NCBI GenBank assembly: GCA_017555875.1
Contig: JAFZFN010000002.1
Location: 1 to 64,000, forward strand
Direction: 5' to 3'
Length of the DNA stretch: 64,000 nucleotides
Origin: Bacteroidaceae bacterium
GTDB taxonomy: Bacteria; Bacteroidota; Bacteroidia; Bacteroidales; Bacteroidaceae
Positions 52,401 to 61,906 of this stretch are shown one piece after another. Below the pieces are notes generated by a model that saw nothing but the letters and a program-made list of their open reading frames with translations, ran no database searches and was not told the origin of the DNA. A program made the translations under genes and the position numbers. Every line of letters begins with the position of its first letter. Within the stretch, counting starts at the first letter, position 1.

Positions 52401-54791
52401 ATGAAAAAGAATATTATCCTTTCTGCTGCGTTGATGTTTTTCGGACTCACCGCACAGGCACAGACCACAATAACATTTGATACCGACGACTACAAGAAAA
52501 TCGGTGTCTACGACTCATGGGAGCAGAGCCCCTTCCGCACTGGCACACTGCAAGGCAATGCGGCCGTGGCGACCAATCCCGACACCAATGTAGATGCCAT
52601 GCTGGGTGTGGCACCTAACGCCACAGGCAAGGTGCTGGCACTGCAGCGCAGCCGCTATGGTAGCAACACCTATGGTGTGCGCATCGACCTCAAGGAGCCC
52701 ATTCGCATGACCAAGCAGCTGCAGTACATCCACGTGATGACCTACCTCAAGGACAAGCCCACAGCCAGCCGCATGATGGTCATCGGCCTCGGCAAGCGAA
52801 TCGAGGAGAGCTGGAAGTGGCAGACGGGCGAGGACGAGCAGTTCTGGGCAGTCACCACCACCAACGTGAAGCCCAAGGCTGGATGGCAGGATGTCGTGGT
52901 GAGCTTCAAGGGATTCTCATACCCCAAGGAGGAGAATGCCACTAGCGGTATCGACATCTACTCGCTCATCATCGTCCCCGACGTGCGTTCGCCCCATGCC
53001 GATGAGGCCGACTGGGTGGCCTACTTCGACGAGATTGTTATCGACAACACCCCCGACAAGCGCTTCTCGACAGAGAGGTATGCCCTCACCTATGGTGAAG
53101 ATGCCACCGCCACACGCACCGACCGCAAACTCAATAGCGTAGGTCTTAACGCAGGCGGTAAGAGCTACTCAGCCACCACACGCGGTGGAAAGGTCTATAC
53201 CGACAACACCACCACAAACGTGTTCTCCGTGACTGCAGGTGCTCAGGTGCAGCCCACCTTTGCCTACTCAGGCAACTGGATGAGTGCCTATACCTATGTG
53301 GACTGGGGCAACGATGGACTCTTCAAGGATGCCCTCAACAGCAATGGCACCCCTGCCCAGGATAGCGATGTGGCAAGCTACAGCGCCGTGCAGATTGATG
53401 GCACATGGTACAAGAGCGACGGCTCTACCACTACCAATGGTAATACCATCTCAGGTGGCGTGCCCGCATTCACCATACCCGAAGGCACTGCCACAGGATT
53501 CTACCGTATGCGCTACAAGGTGGACTGGAACAGCATCAACCCCGCAGGCGGCACCACCATCATCTCCGACGGAGGAGCCATCATGGATGTGATGCTCGAT
53601 GTGCATGGCGACAAGGTGACTGTCAATGCCTCGCAGCTCAATGGCGACATCGTGTTGGCTGCAGACAATAGTGTGTTGCAGAACTTCGTTGTCGACTATG
53701 AGACTCCCCTCACCGTGAAGATTGTCCCCGAGAACGGATTCGTGCAGTATGGTTTCACCCTCAAGTATGGCTACAACGTGAATGCCAAGGAGCAACTCGA
53801 TGACAATGGCAACCCCAACTGGATCGAGGTCGTAGTGCCCTTCGATCAGATTAATGCCGATGGCACCTACACCATCCCCGCAGAATATATGCGTGGTGGC
53901 CGTGTGGGCATCGCTGGTGACATGCAGCAGGTATGGAAGTATACCGTCGAGATCATCGGTGGCAATGGCCAGGGAGGCGTGTCGTATGGTAAGGTTGAGG
54001 CCAAGGATGGCGATGTGCTCAGCGTGACACAGTTCTTCAGCAAGGAGCAGCTCGTGGCGAAAACCGTCGAGGGATACACCGCTGAGATTACCATCAATAC
54101 CAAGCAGCAGAAGGTCATTGTCGAGTACAAGAAGATTGCCGACTATCGCCCCATAGCTTCGCTCGCAGAGCTCAAGAATGACATGGCCTATCACATTAAG
54201 GCAAAGAGCGGTGAGGGTTACCTCGCATGGAACTCTACCATTACCGATACCTATGTGAGCCTACGCGGCGTTACCAATACCTCACACAACGGAGCTCCCT
54301 CGAGCGAGGCTGTAGCCAACATATATAGGGAGGAGGTAAGCCCTTTTGATGTTACCGTCGTGTGGCAGATAATCTCCGAAGGTGGTAAGTATTATCTGTA
54401 TCAACCCGCCAAGCAGGAGTATGTAACTCGCGACGGTAGAGACTATATCTTCACTGCTGAGAAGACCGCCCTCGATGCTATTCGTGACAATGGTGACGGC
54501 ACCTTTGGATTTCATGCCGGAGGTGGCCACAGTGAGGGCTCGACAAACTTTGCTTGCATCGTGACCAATGAGAACTCTATAGCTGTTCGTAACTGGACAT
54601 GGAGTGATCACGGCTCGGTGTTCTACATCATCGAGAATGCCAACATCGACCTCAACGACACAGCCATACAGGATGTCATCGCTCCGGAGAGAAAGGCCGC
54701 CGGCATCTATAATCTGCAAGGTCAGAAGCTCAGCACCATGCCTGCTTCTGGCATTGTCATCATCGACAACAAGAAGGTGTACATCAAGTAA
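52401..54791 (+). CDS. Large secreted protein, shorter paralog of the first module's partner
   Basis: A 796-residue protein with signal peptide residues 1-21 (ending AQAQ), an N-terminal beta-rich region (about 22-220), a GEVED-like Asp-rich domain (TYVDWGNDGLFKD, about 285-405), two FIVAR- or Ig-like segments, and one trefoil-like module (about 590-750). It then passes straight to a Por-type tail (GIYNLQGQKL ... GIVIIDNKKVYI). It matches residues 1 to about 755 of the 1306-residue paralog but lacks its extra modules. It probably binds the glycan cut by the fucosidase. A terminator follows at 54834. Confidence 0.8.
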   Translation: MKKNIILSAALMFFGLTAQAQTTITFDTDDYKKIGVYDSWEQSPFRTGTLQGNAAVATNPDTNVDAMLGVAPNATGKVLALQRSRYGSNTYGVRIDLKEPIRMTKQLQYIHVMTYLKDKPTASRMMVIGLGKRIEESWKWQTGEDEQFWAVTTTNVKPKAGWQDVVVSFKGFSYPKEENATSGIDIYSLIIVPDVRSPHADEADWVAYFDEIVIDNTPDKRFSTERYALTYGEDATATRTDRKLNSVGLNAGGKSYSATTRGGKVYTDNTTTNVFSVTAGAQVQPTFAYSGNWMSAYTYVDWGNDGLFKDALNSNGTPAQDSDVASYSAVQIDGTWYKSDGSTTTNGNTISGGVPAFTIPEGTATGFYRMRYKVDWNSINPAGGTTIISDGGAIMDVMLDVHGDKVTVNASQLNGDIVLAADNSVLQNFVVDYETPLTVKIVPENGFVQYGFTLKYGYNVNAKEQLDDNGNPNWIEVVVPFDQINADGTYTIPAEYMRGGRVGIAGDMQQVWKYTVEIIGGNGQGGVSYGKVEAKDGDVLSVTQFFSKEQLVAKTVEGYTAEITINTKQQKVIVEYKKIADYRPIASLAELKNDMAYHIKAKSGEGYLAWNSTITDTYVSLRGVTNTSHNGAPSSEAVANIYREEVSPFDVTVVWQIISEGGKYYLYQPAKQEYVTRDGRDYIFTAEKTALDAIRDNGDGTFGFHAGGGHSEGSTNFACIVTNENSIAVRNWTWSDHGSVFYIIENANIDLNDTAIQDVIAPERKAAGIYNLQGQKLSTMPASGIVIIDNKKVYIK

Positions 54792-54833
54792 GGCAAGGAC
54801 CACATAGCTCACGCTCGGCGTGACAAAAACAAT

Positions 54834-54863
54834 AGTGGGGTGCGTCATAAGGCGCACCCCACT
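54834..54863. terminator. Terminator between the secreted gene and the CPBP gene
   Basis: AGTGGGGTGCG and CGCACCCCACT pair around a 7-8-nt loop between convergent genes; the T-run is weak. Confidence 0.7.
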
Positions 54864-54896
54864 GCTGTTTCTATGATACAGGTAGTTCTCAGTAGC

Positions 54897-55511
54897 CTAT
54901 ATGGGCCAAACGACAAACACCAAGGCATCCCATATGGCGTGTGACACGATGAGTGCAAAGAGCTGCTTGGGCCACAGGCGATAGGCTAGACCCCATACCA
55001 AGCCACACACGAAGGCTGCCATGATAAGCATGAAGTTGAACTTCCACAGATGTACAAGCCCATAGACCAATAGCGTTGCCACAAAGCCCACGTTGGCCGT
55101 GAAGCGCTTGCTCAGGCTACGCTGGATGAAGCCGCGCCAGAAAATCTCCTCGGCAGGACCGATGATGAAGAGCAGGAGCAAGCCGATGACCCACTCGCTC
55201 TGCGACTCCTTCATGCTGTATATCGTGTCTACCTGAGGGCGAGCAAAGGGGAACATCCACGTGGCCACCTTGTCGCCTACCCAGAAGATGCCCCATAGCA
55301 CAAGAGCCAAGGCTATGCCTGTGAAGAAGCCCTTCCATGAGATCTCTATGTCGGCAAACCAGCGTGGGTCGATGAGCAGAGCCATCATCAGCAGGATGCA
55401 GCCGGAGAGCGTCATCATGGTCCAAAAATCGAGAGGTAGCGTTAGCCATGGATTGAACATGAGGAACCATAGCAACGCAGCTGTGAGCAAGGGGAAGATA
55501 AGGCGTTTCAT
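54897..55511 (-). CDS. CPBP family intramembrane glutamic protease
   Basis: A 204-residue protein with about six transmembrane helices and the CPBP/Rce1-like motifs GPAEEIFWRGFIQRSL (EExxxR), a His in VYGLVHLWKFN and a His in VSHAIWDAL. Family members are membrane proteases or helper proteins; the substrate is unknown. It is the last gene of a minus-strand run (permease, glsA, glsB, menA, this gene) and lies 15 nt after menA. Confidence 0.85.
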   Translation of the reverse strand: MKRLIFPLLTAALLWFLMFNPWLTLPLDFWTMMTLSGCILLMMALLIDPRWFADIEISWKGFFTGIALALVLWGIFWVGDKVATWMFPFARPQVDTIYSMKESQSEWVIGLLLLFIIGPAEEIFWRGFIQRSLSKRFTANVGFVATLLVYGLVHLWKFNFMLIMAAFVCGLVWGLAYRLWPKQLFALIVSHAIWDALVFVVWPI

Positions 55512-55526
55512 GCGTACAGGTTTCTC

Positions 55527-56423
55527 TTATCCGATAAATGCTGCCACGAACAATGATATCGTGAGCAGGAGGCTGAAGATGAGCTGCAGCTGAGCCGTAG
55601 CGGCATCGATAGGGGCGAGCACCTCTGCGCCTTTCTTCTTGGCGCTCAGCACGGTGCGAGCATTCTGCCAAGCCTTGGGCACGGCCAGCAACACGATGAG
55701 GCTGTACCAGGGGAGCCAACCGCAGAAGATGGTGGCGATGACAAGAAGGAAGGGGAAGAGCACCTCGAAGGCGTAGATCTTGAGCGATGCCTTGCGGCCG
55801 ATGAGCATGGCGAAGGTGCGGATGCCAGCCTCGCGGTCTGACTCGATGTCACGTGTGTTGTTGACATGCAGGATGCCTACAGTGATGAGGCCGATGGGCA
55901 ATGCCAGTACCAAAGCAGGAGTGTAGTACTCGCCGATGGTGGCATACGTAGTACCCATGATGGGGATGATGGCATAAGAGAGGAAGATCACCAAGTCGCC
56001 CAAGGCAAAGTACTTGAATGTGGCATAGGTGAGCGTGAAGAAAGCACCATACACCGCAGCGTAGAGCAGAGGCCATCCGCAGCGAGTCATGATGTAGATA
56101 CCGATACCTACACCGATCACAAAGAGGGTGAGGCTGAGGCGAACGTACTCCTTGGTGGTGAAGCTACCATTCACCAGAGGCATGAAGTCGAGCCCCTTGT
56201 CTACACCTTTCTTGTAGTCGCGCACATCGCTAAGCATATTGCCCGAAGCATGGAAGAACACAATGCCCACAACGGCCAAGATGCCACACACCCAATCTAT
56301 GCTCATCCCGTAGATGCTGCATACCCAAGTCATGTAAGCAAATGTGGTGAGCACAGGCATTGCCGATGCGGGGAATGACCAAGGACGTGTGGTCAAGATC
56401 CAATCTTTCAATGAATGTTTCAT
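55527..56423 (-). CDS. menA: 1,4-dihydroxy-2-naphthoate polyprenyltransferase
   Basis: A 298-residue UbiA-family prenyltransferase with eight to nine helices. The first Asp-rich motif NMLSDVRDYKKGVD (about residues 62-75) and the second NNTRDIESDREAGIRT are those of MenA, which joins a polyprenyl chain to DHNA to make demethylmenaquinone. The TTRPWSFPASAMPVL start is also typical. Other men genes are absent. It is in line with the glycine-lipid genes, probably co-transcribed. Confidence 0.9.
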   Translation of the reverse strand: MKHSLKDWILTTRPWSFPASAMPVLTTFAYMTWVCSIYGMSIDWVCGILAVVGIVFFHASGNMLSDVRDYKKGVDKGLDFMPLVNGSFTTKEYVRLSLTLFVIGVGIGIYIMTRCGWPLLYAAVYGAFFTLTYATFKYFALGDLVIFLSYAIIPIMGTTYATIGEYYTPALVLALPIGLITVGILHVNNTRDIESDREAGIRTFAMLIGRKASLKIYAFEVLFPFLLVIATIFCGWLPWYSLIVLLAVPKAWQNARTVLSAKKKGAEVLAPIDAATAQLQLIFSLLLTISLFVAAFIG

Positions 56424-56467
56424 CTTTAAGTAAGGTGTTTTATTAGGTTTATTAATTGTGTTTTTAG

Positions 56468-57472
56468 TTATCGTTTATACTGCTTGCAGCGTTCATACGA
56501 ACCCATGTAACGCTCATATTTGTCGGGATAAATGTCACGGGCTGTGATCATCATGGCCGTATCGTAGCAGTCGCCAAAGTCGGGGTCGAAGGTGGTGCCA
56601 AAGGTCTTCATTGTGGGAGACAGACCGATGTAGAGGTGGATGAACGGAGGGATGGTGTCGCCCAATGACTTGGCATAGTTGTTCAGGATGGCATAGTTCT
56701 CCTTGTAGTCGGCACCAGTGAACATCTCTTTGAAGAATGCTGCTTGCTCGGGGGTGCAGGTTTCGGGATTCTTGGAGGTGATGAGCCCCTCGCGGTCGCC
56801 AAAGCACATGTCGAGGTAGTAGACCATCGCCTTGCGGCTCATCTCTGGGCTGGTCTTATAGATGGTCACCTTGCCAGTGAGATACTTCACTGTGGGGTCG
56901 GTGGCTACAAGTCCTCCGATACCATCCCATAGATTGTCGAGTGCAAAGAGCGCCTTGCGCCCTCCTGCTGCACTCTGATACTTGGGCTGTACGAAAGCAC
57001 GAGCCATCTCGATGCAGTGAGGAAACTCAGTGTCGATGAACTTCTGGGAGAAGTCGAAGAGATGCTCCGTGTTCACATAGGGCTGTCCATTCTCGTGAAA
57101 CGATGCCATCTTCCAGCGTGTGAAACGATAGCCGCCGATGATCTCGTCAGCCTCGGGGTTCCAAACGACGAGCTGGAAGCAGGCCTTGTCCTCGAGGTCA
57201 AAATGGTCGAGGTCACACTCGGTGCCGCTACCACCACCCACAGCGCGGAACGATACCTCGCGCAGGCGGCCTATTTCGCGCAACACATTGGGTGCAGTCT
57301 CATTATTTACAACATAGAGTTCATTGCCTCCTCGGCTAGTGTGGCGGAGAAAGGTCTGCTCGTTGAGCTCGCTCTTGAGCAACTCAACATCCACGGGAGC
57401 GATGATGGGGGGGATGGAGACCTTTTCGACTCCTTCTGTAGAAGGATTGTCAGACTTCACTGAAGCATTCAT
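56468..57472 (-). CDS. glsB: GlsB-like N-acyltransferase (glycine lipid synthesis)
   Basis: A 334-residue GNAT-fold acyltransferase related to OlsB, most like Bacteroides GlsB, which N-acylates glycine with a 3-hydroxy fatty acyl group to begin glycine-lipid synthesis. Seen: LREIGRLREVSFRAVGGGSGTE near residues 64-85, GGYRFTRW, IEMARAFVQPKYQ, and a C-terminal extension typical of this long form. It is next to a GlsA-like acyltransferase, the order expected for the two-step pathway. OlsB (ornithine) cannot be excluded from sequence alone, but in Bacteroidales glycine is the known acceptor. Confidence 0.75.
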   Translation of the reverse strand: MNASVKSDNPSTEGVEKVSIPPIIAPVDVELLKSELNEQTFLRHTSRGGNELYVVNNETAPNVLREIGRLREVSFRAVGGGSGTECDLDHFDLEDKACFQLVVWNPEADEIIGGYRFTRWKMASFHENGQPYVNTEHLFDFSQKFIDTEFPHCIEMARAFVQPKYQSAAGGRKALFALDNLWDGIGGLVATDPTVKYLTGKVTIYKTSPEMSRKAMVYYLDMCFGDREGLITSKNPETCTPEQAAFFKEMFTGADYKENYAILNNYAKSLGDTIPPFIHLYIGLSPTMKTFGTTFDPDFGDCYDTAMMITARDIYPDKYERYMGSYERCKQYKR

Positions 57473-57572
57473 ATTAATGTCTGTTTATGTGTTTACACTA
57501 TTTGTTTAATCAAGTCTCCCTTTAATTTCTCGCTCAAGAAGAAGCGAGGAATTAAAGGGAGAACCAATGCGG

Positions 57573-58424
57573 TTACATATTGGGCTCGCAGCCATTGCCC
57601 TCTGCCAGCAACTTGACACGCTCTCGCATCACGGCCGCCCATTCGAGGTCGGTCTTGGACTTGTCAAAAGTGGTGTAGGGTACAGGCTCGCCGAAGGTGA
57701 TGACAAACTCGTTGCCGCGCTGCTTGAATAGCTCGTCCACGAGGTAGAGCATGCCGATGTTTATCTTTAGTCGCAAAAACTTGCTCAACTTGCTGAGGAA
57801 GAAGTACCAACGCGAGTTGTGTCCCGAGATGTGTACTGGCACCACATCGCGCTTGTGGCGACGGGCTTGGGTGACAAACATCTTCTTCCAAGGCATCTCG
57901 GTGACCTTGCCTTTAATCTTCTTGGCACAAAGTCCAGCAGGGAATACCAATACCTGTTTGTCGGAGCTAAACATCTCTGCTATGCGTAGCCCGAGGTCAC
58001 GACTCTGCTTGGATGAGAGGTTGTTTACGGGAGTGAAGAACTCTGCCAAGGGCTTCAAGTTGGCCATGATAGGGGTGACTGGCACGTTGAACCCATCTCC
58101 ATAGATGCGATGAAACACCGAGCCAATGATGAGCGCCTCGGGTCCTCCAAGGGGGTGGTTGCAGACAAAGAGATATTTCTTGTCGGTTGCCAAGTGCTCC
58201 TCACCTCGTACACGATAGGTGATGTTGAGGTAGTTGAGAGCCTCGTCGAAGAACTCCACCCCTTTGTAATGCTCCACCGACATGATGACATCATTGATGT
58301 CATCTTGGTGGATACGTCGCTTGAGGAAATTGATGACGAAGCCGGGCAATTTCTTGCGCAGCTTCGGTCCCAATATCTTATTTAAATCGAGAAGATAGCT
58401 TTCTCTTTCGTTGAATTTCTCCAT
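57573..58424 (-). CDS. glsA: GlsA-like O-acyltransferase (PlsC family)
   Basis: A 283-residue lysophospholipid-acyltransferase-like protein related to OlsA/GlsA, which adds the second acyl chain to the N-acyl glycine. The catalytic His motif reads FVCNHPLGGPEAL, with Glu where HxxxxD-type enzymes have Asp (relatives I recall read HPLGGLDG). The VFPAGLCAKK block and VPVHISGHNSRW follow, both intact. It overlaps the permease gene end by 47 nt, so it is translationally coupled to it. Membrane-associated, cytoplasmic face. Confidence 0.75.
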   Translation of the reverse strand: MEKFNERESYLLDLNKILGPKLRKKLPGFVINFLKRRIHQDDINDVIMSVEHYKGVEFFDEALNYLNITYRVRGEEHLATDKKYLFVCNHPLGGPEALIIGSVFHRIYGDGFNVPVTPIMANLKPLAEFFTPVNNLSSKQSRDLGLRIAEMFSSDKQVLVFPAGLCAKKIKGKVTEMPWKKMFVTQARRHKRDVVPVHISGHNSRWYFFLSKLSKFLRLKINIGMLYLVDELFKQRGNEFVITFGEPVPYTTFDKSKTDLEWAAVMRERVKLLAEGNGCEPNM

Positions 58425-59778
58425 AGTTCTTACGAATCATCCAATAAAAAGCAAATCCAATGGCAATCCATACCAACAGAATCACACGGCTCTGCACAGA
58501 GAGGTAGCCTGGCATGCCCGGGATAAGCAACAATGCAAGGAAGAAGAGTGAGAACACGCAACCTACGATGCCAATCCACACTTGACGCTTGTCGCCAACC
58601 TTATGAGCCATGATAGCTGCCGAAGCAGTGGTGTAGGCAAATACGATGGCTGCACCTACGCTGGTCATGTCGACAATCCATACCAGCACTTCGCGGCCAA
58701 ACCAAGGAGCAAACAGACTTGCGACCATGGTGAAGAGGATGGCGTTGCGCGGTGTGCCGTGCTTGACAGACATCTGCTTGAAGAAGCCTGGAAGACTGCC
58801 CTCGTCGGCCATAGCATACATCAGACGTGAGGTGGAGATGTAGAATGCATTCATGCCCGAGATGACAGCACAGAACATGGCAATGCCAAGGAACACAAGA
58901 CCCAAAAGTCCGAAGGTGTTGCGCACCACATAGCCGGTCTCCCAATTGTGCCCCTGAGCGAGCAGCTCTTGCCAAGGCATGAGCCCAGCAGCGGTAACGG
59001 TACACATGGCTATGTAGAGCAGGGCAGCGATGAGAATCGCCAATATCATGATGCGTGTCGATTTCTTATGGTCAAAATTGTACTCCTCGGCACTCTGAGG
59101 GATACAGTCGAAACCTATGAATGCCCATGGAGCCATGGCTACAATGCTGAATACACCTTGCCACCAACTTGTGCCCTCGGGGAAGCCAGGACTCAGATTG
59201 CTCCAATCGGCCTTACCCAACACCAAGAAGGAAATCAGGCAGATGCATCCTACGAGAGTGAAGGCAATGGCTGTCTGCAACCATGCAGCTTGCTTGATGC
59301 CACGGATATTGATGAGCGCCATGATGATGATGAAGGCTGAGGCCAGCACCACTTCACCTGCATAGACATCCCAGCCGGCTACTTGGTAGAGCAAGCCGCG
59401 CTGTATGATGCCAGGAAACAGATAGCGGCTAATCAAGGCCAACGCCGTGGCATTGAGTGGGATAAGGCTCCAATAGGCCAGTATCATACCCCATCCGCAG
59501 ACGAAAGCATTGCGCTTGCCTATAGCCTCTTTGGTGTAAATGAACTCTCCTCCACTGACAGGGAATTTGCGGATGAGATATCCGTAGCTCAGTGCAATCA
59601 CGATGATCAAGGCTGCTCCGATGAGCATACCCAATGCTGTGCCCGCTGGGCCAGCCTTCGGGAGGAAAGCATTGCCAGGAAGCACGAAGCATCCCCATCC
59701 GATGATCGCGCCCAATGCCAAGGCCCACACATCTACGGGGCGCATCGAGCGTTTGAATTTTCCATTTGATTCAGGCAT
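58378..59778 (-). CDS. APC family amino acid permease
   Basis: A 466-residue amino acid-polyamine-organocation transporter with about twelve transmembrane helices. The first-helix motif ALALGAIIGWGCFVLPG (about residues 15-31) is the substrate-binding break of LeuT-fold APC permeases. KEAIGKRNAF and GTPRNAILFT are also family-like. The substrate is not deducible. It heads the run into glsA by a 47-nt overlap, so a link between amino acid uptake and glycine-lipid synthesis is possible. Confidence 0.85.
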   Translation of the reverse strand: MPESNGKFKRSMRPVDVWALALGAIIGWGCFVLPGNAFLPKAGPAGTALGMLIGAALIIVIALSYGYLIRKFPVSGGEFIYTKEAIGKRNAFVCGWGMILAYWSLIPLNATALALISRYLFPGIIQRGLLYQVAGWDVYAGEVVLASAFIIIMALINIRGIKQAAWLQTAIAFTLVGCICLISFLVLGKADWSNLSPGFPEGTSWWQGVFSIVAMAPWAFIGFDCIPQSAEEYNFDHKKSTRIMILAILIAALLYIAMCTVTAAGLMPWQELLAQGHNWETGYVVRNTFGLLGLVFLGIAMFCAVISGMNAFYISTSRLMYAMADEGSLPGFFKQMSVKHGTPRNAILFTMVASLFAPWFGREVLVWIVDMTSVGAAIVFAYTTASAAIMAHKVGDKRQVWIGIVGCVFSLFFLALLLIPGMPGYLSVQSRVILLVWIAIGFAFYWMIRKNYGEIQRKRKLSSRFK

Positions 59779-59920
59779 AATTTTGAAATATTGCGCAGTC
59801 CTAAGCCGAGGTACTGCAATTAAATATTCGCCAAAGGTAGAAAAATAATTTCATTTAAGAAATATTAAGGAAACATAATTTGGCTATTACTCCAAATATA
59901 TAAATATAAGAGAGGTGAAA

Positions 59921-59953
59921 CTTGCATTTTCTGTCGGTTTGTACTAATTTTGC
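59921..59953 (+). promoter_or_regulatory. lepA promoter with extended core
   Basis: CTTGCATTTTC, 7 nt, TTGT, ACTAATTTTGC. -33 CTTG 59921-59924 and -7 TAATTTTG 59945-59952 with 20 nt between. It is the same 33-nt layout as before fhs, bamD and rpsA. Confidence 0.75.
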
Positions 59954-59988
59954 AGTTCCTTAGAATAAGTATACATATTATTATATTG

Positions 59989-61770
59989 ATGAAGCACATT
60001 AGAAATTTCTGCATCATTGCACATATTGACCATGGTAAGTCGACGTTGGCTGACCGCTTGCTGGAGTATACCAATACAATCAAGGTGACCGAGGGCCAGA
60101 TGCTCGACGATATGGATCTCGAGAAGGAACGTGGCATTACAATCAAGAGTCACGCCATACAGATGGAGCACACCTATCAGGGTGAAAAGTATGTGCTCAA
60201 CCTTATTGACACTCCGGGGCACGTGGACTTCTCTTACGAGGTGTCGCGCTCTATTGCTGCCTGTGAGGGCGCGTTGCTGGTGGTCGATGCTTCGCAAGGC
60301 GTGCAGGCGCAAACCATCTCGAATCTCTACATGGCCATCGAGCATGATCTGGAGATTATCCCTGTCATCAACAAATGCGATATGCCTAGCGCAGAGCCTG
60401 AAAAGGTGGAGGATGAGATTATCGAACTCCTTGGCTGCAAGCGTGAGGAGATTATCCGTGCTTCGGGCAAGACGGGTATGGGTGTCGAGGACGTGTTGGC
60501 TGCCGTAATCGAGCGTATCCCCGCTCCTGTAGGTGACGAGAACGCTCCGCTGCAGTGCTTAATCTTCGACTCTGTGTTCAACTCGTTCCGCGGTATCATT
60601 GCTTACTTCAAGATTCTTAACGGAACCATTCGTCAAGGCGACATGGTGAAGTTCTTCAATACGGGCAAGGAGTATGATGCCGACGAGATTGGTGTGCTCA
60701 AAATGGATATGGTCCCTCAGAAGGAGCTGAAAGCTGGCAATGTGGGATACATTATCTCGGGAATCAAGACCTCTACGGAAGTGAAGGTGGGTGATACCAT
60801 TACCCATGTTAAGGGCGGATGCTCTGAAGCTATTGCTGGCTTTGAGGAGAGCAAGCCTATGGTGTTTGCTGGTGTATACCCCATTGATGCCGAGGATTAT
60901 GAGGACTTGCGCTCGTCGTTGGAAAAGCTTCAGCTCAATGATGCATCGCTCTCGTTCTTTCCCGAGTCTTCGCTTGCCTTGGGCTTTGGTTTTCGTTGCG
61001 GCTTCCTTGGCTTGCTTCACATGGAGATTGTACAGGAGCGACTGGATCGTGAGTTCGACATGAGTGTCATTACCACTGTTCCCAACGTTTCATATAATGT
61101 ATATGACAAACATGGTAATTGTCTCGAGGTGCACAACCCTGGTGGCATGCCCGATGTGACGCTCATCGACCATATCGAAGAGCCTTATATCAAGGCTTCG
61201 GTAATTACCACGACCGACTATATCGGTCCCATCATGACGCTTTGCTTGGGTAAGCGTGGTGAATTGGTGAAGCAGGAGTATATCTCTGGCAATCGAGTGG
61301 AGATACACTACCTCATGCCGTTGGGCGAAATAGTGATAGACTTCTACGATAAGCTGAAGAGTATATCTAAGGGCTATGCTTCGTTTGACTATCATCCCGC
61401 AGGTTATCGCCCTTCGAAGCTTGTTAAGTTGGATATCCTGCTCAATGGAGAGCCCGTGGATGCGCTGTCTACGCTTACTCATATCGACAATGCTTATGAT
61501 TTCGGCCGTCGTATGTGTGAGAAGCTCAAGGAGCTCATTCCTCGTCAGCAGTTTGATATTGCTATCCAGGCTGCTATAGGTGGTAAGATTATTGCTCGTG
61601 AGACAGTGAAGCAGGTGCGTAAGGATGTGACTGCTAAGTGTTATGGTGGTGACGTGTCGCGTAAGCGTAAGCTACTTGAGAAACAGAAGAAGGGAAAGAA
61701 GCGCATGAAGCAGATTGGTAATGTGGAGGTACCACAGAAGGCCTTCCTTGCCGTACTTAAGCTTGATTAG
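59989..61770 (+). CDS. lepA: Elongation factor 4
   Basis: About 593 residues from ATG 59989 ([18 protein letters not shown]); a TTG 39 nt upstream lies inside the promoter and is rejected. LepA/EF4 is a ribosome-bound GTPase. G1 [16 protein letters not shown]3 [10 protein letters not shown]4 NKCD, the EF4-specific [19 protein letters not shown] block and the C-terminal domain ending [20 protein letters not shown] are all present. The length is standard. A terminator follows. Confidence 0.96.
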   Translation: MKHIRNFCIIAHIDHGKSTLADRLLEYTNTIKVTEGQMLDDMDLEKERGITIKSHAIQMEHTYQGEKYVLNLIDTPGHVDFSYEVSRSIAACEGALLVVDASQGVQAQTISNLYMAIEHDLEIIPVINKCDMPSAEPEKVEDEIIELLGCKREEIIRASGKTGMGVEDVLAAVIERIPAPVGDENAPLQCLIFDSVFNSFRGIIAYFKILNGTIRQGDMVKFFNTGKEYDADEIGVLKMDMVPQKELKAGNVGYIISGIKTSTEVKVGDTITHVKGGCSEAIAGFEESKPMVFAGVYPIDAEDYEDLRSSLEKLQLNDASLSFFPESSLALGFGFRCGFLGLLHMEIVQERLDREFDMSVITTVPNVSYNVYDKHGNCLEVHNPGGMPDVTLIDHIEEPYIKASVITTTDYIGPIMTLCLGKRGELVKQEYISGNRVEIHYLMPLGEIVIDFYDKLKSISKGYASFDYHPAGYRPSKLVKLDILLNGEPVDALSTLTHIDNAYDFGRRMCEKLKELIPRQQFDIAIQAAIGGKIIARETVKQVRKDVTAKCYGGDVSRKRKLLEKQKKGKKRMKQIGNVEVPQKAFLAVLKLD

Positions 61771-61854
61771 TTGCTGATGGCTTCTTTTTTGGATACGGCG
61801 CTCAAGCCTGAGCCGTAGGTGGTTACACCAGTAGCATAGAAGTGTTTGTATATG

Positions 61855-61888
61855 AAAAAGTCCCCAAGACATGTCGAGGGGACTTTTT
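61855..61888. terminator. Bidirectional terminator between lepA and the DUF349 gene
   Basis: AAAAAGTCCCC and GGGGACTTTTT pair around a 12-nt loop between convergent genes, with A/T runs on both sides. Confidence 0.85.
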
Positions 61889-61906
61889 GTATGAGTGGGC
61901 GGGGTA

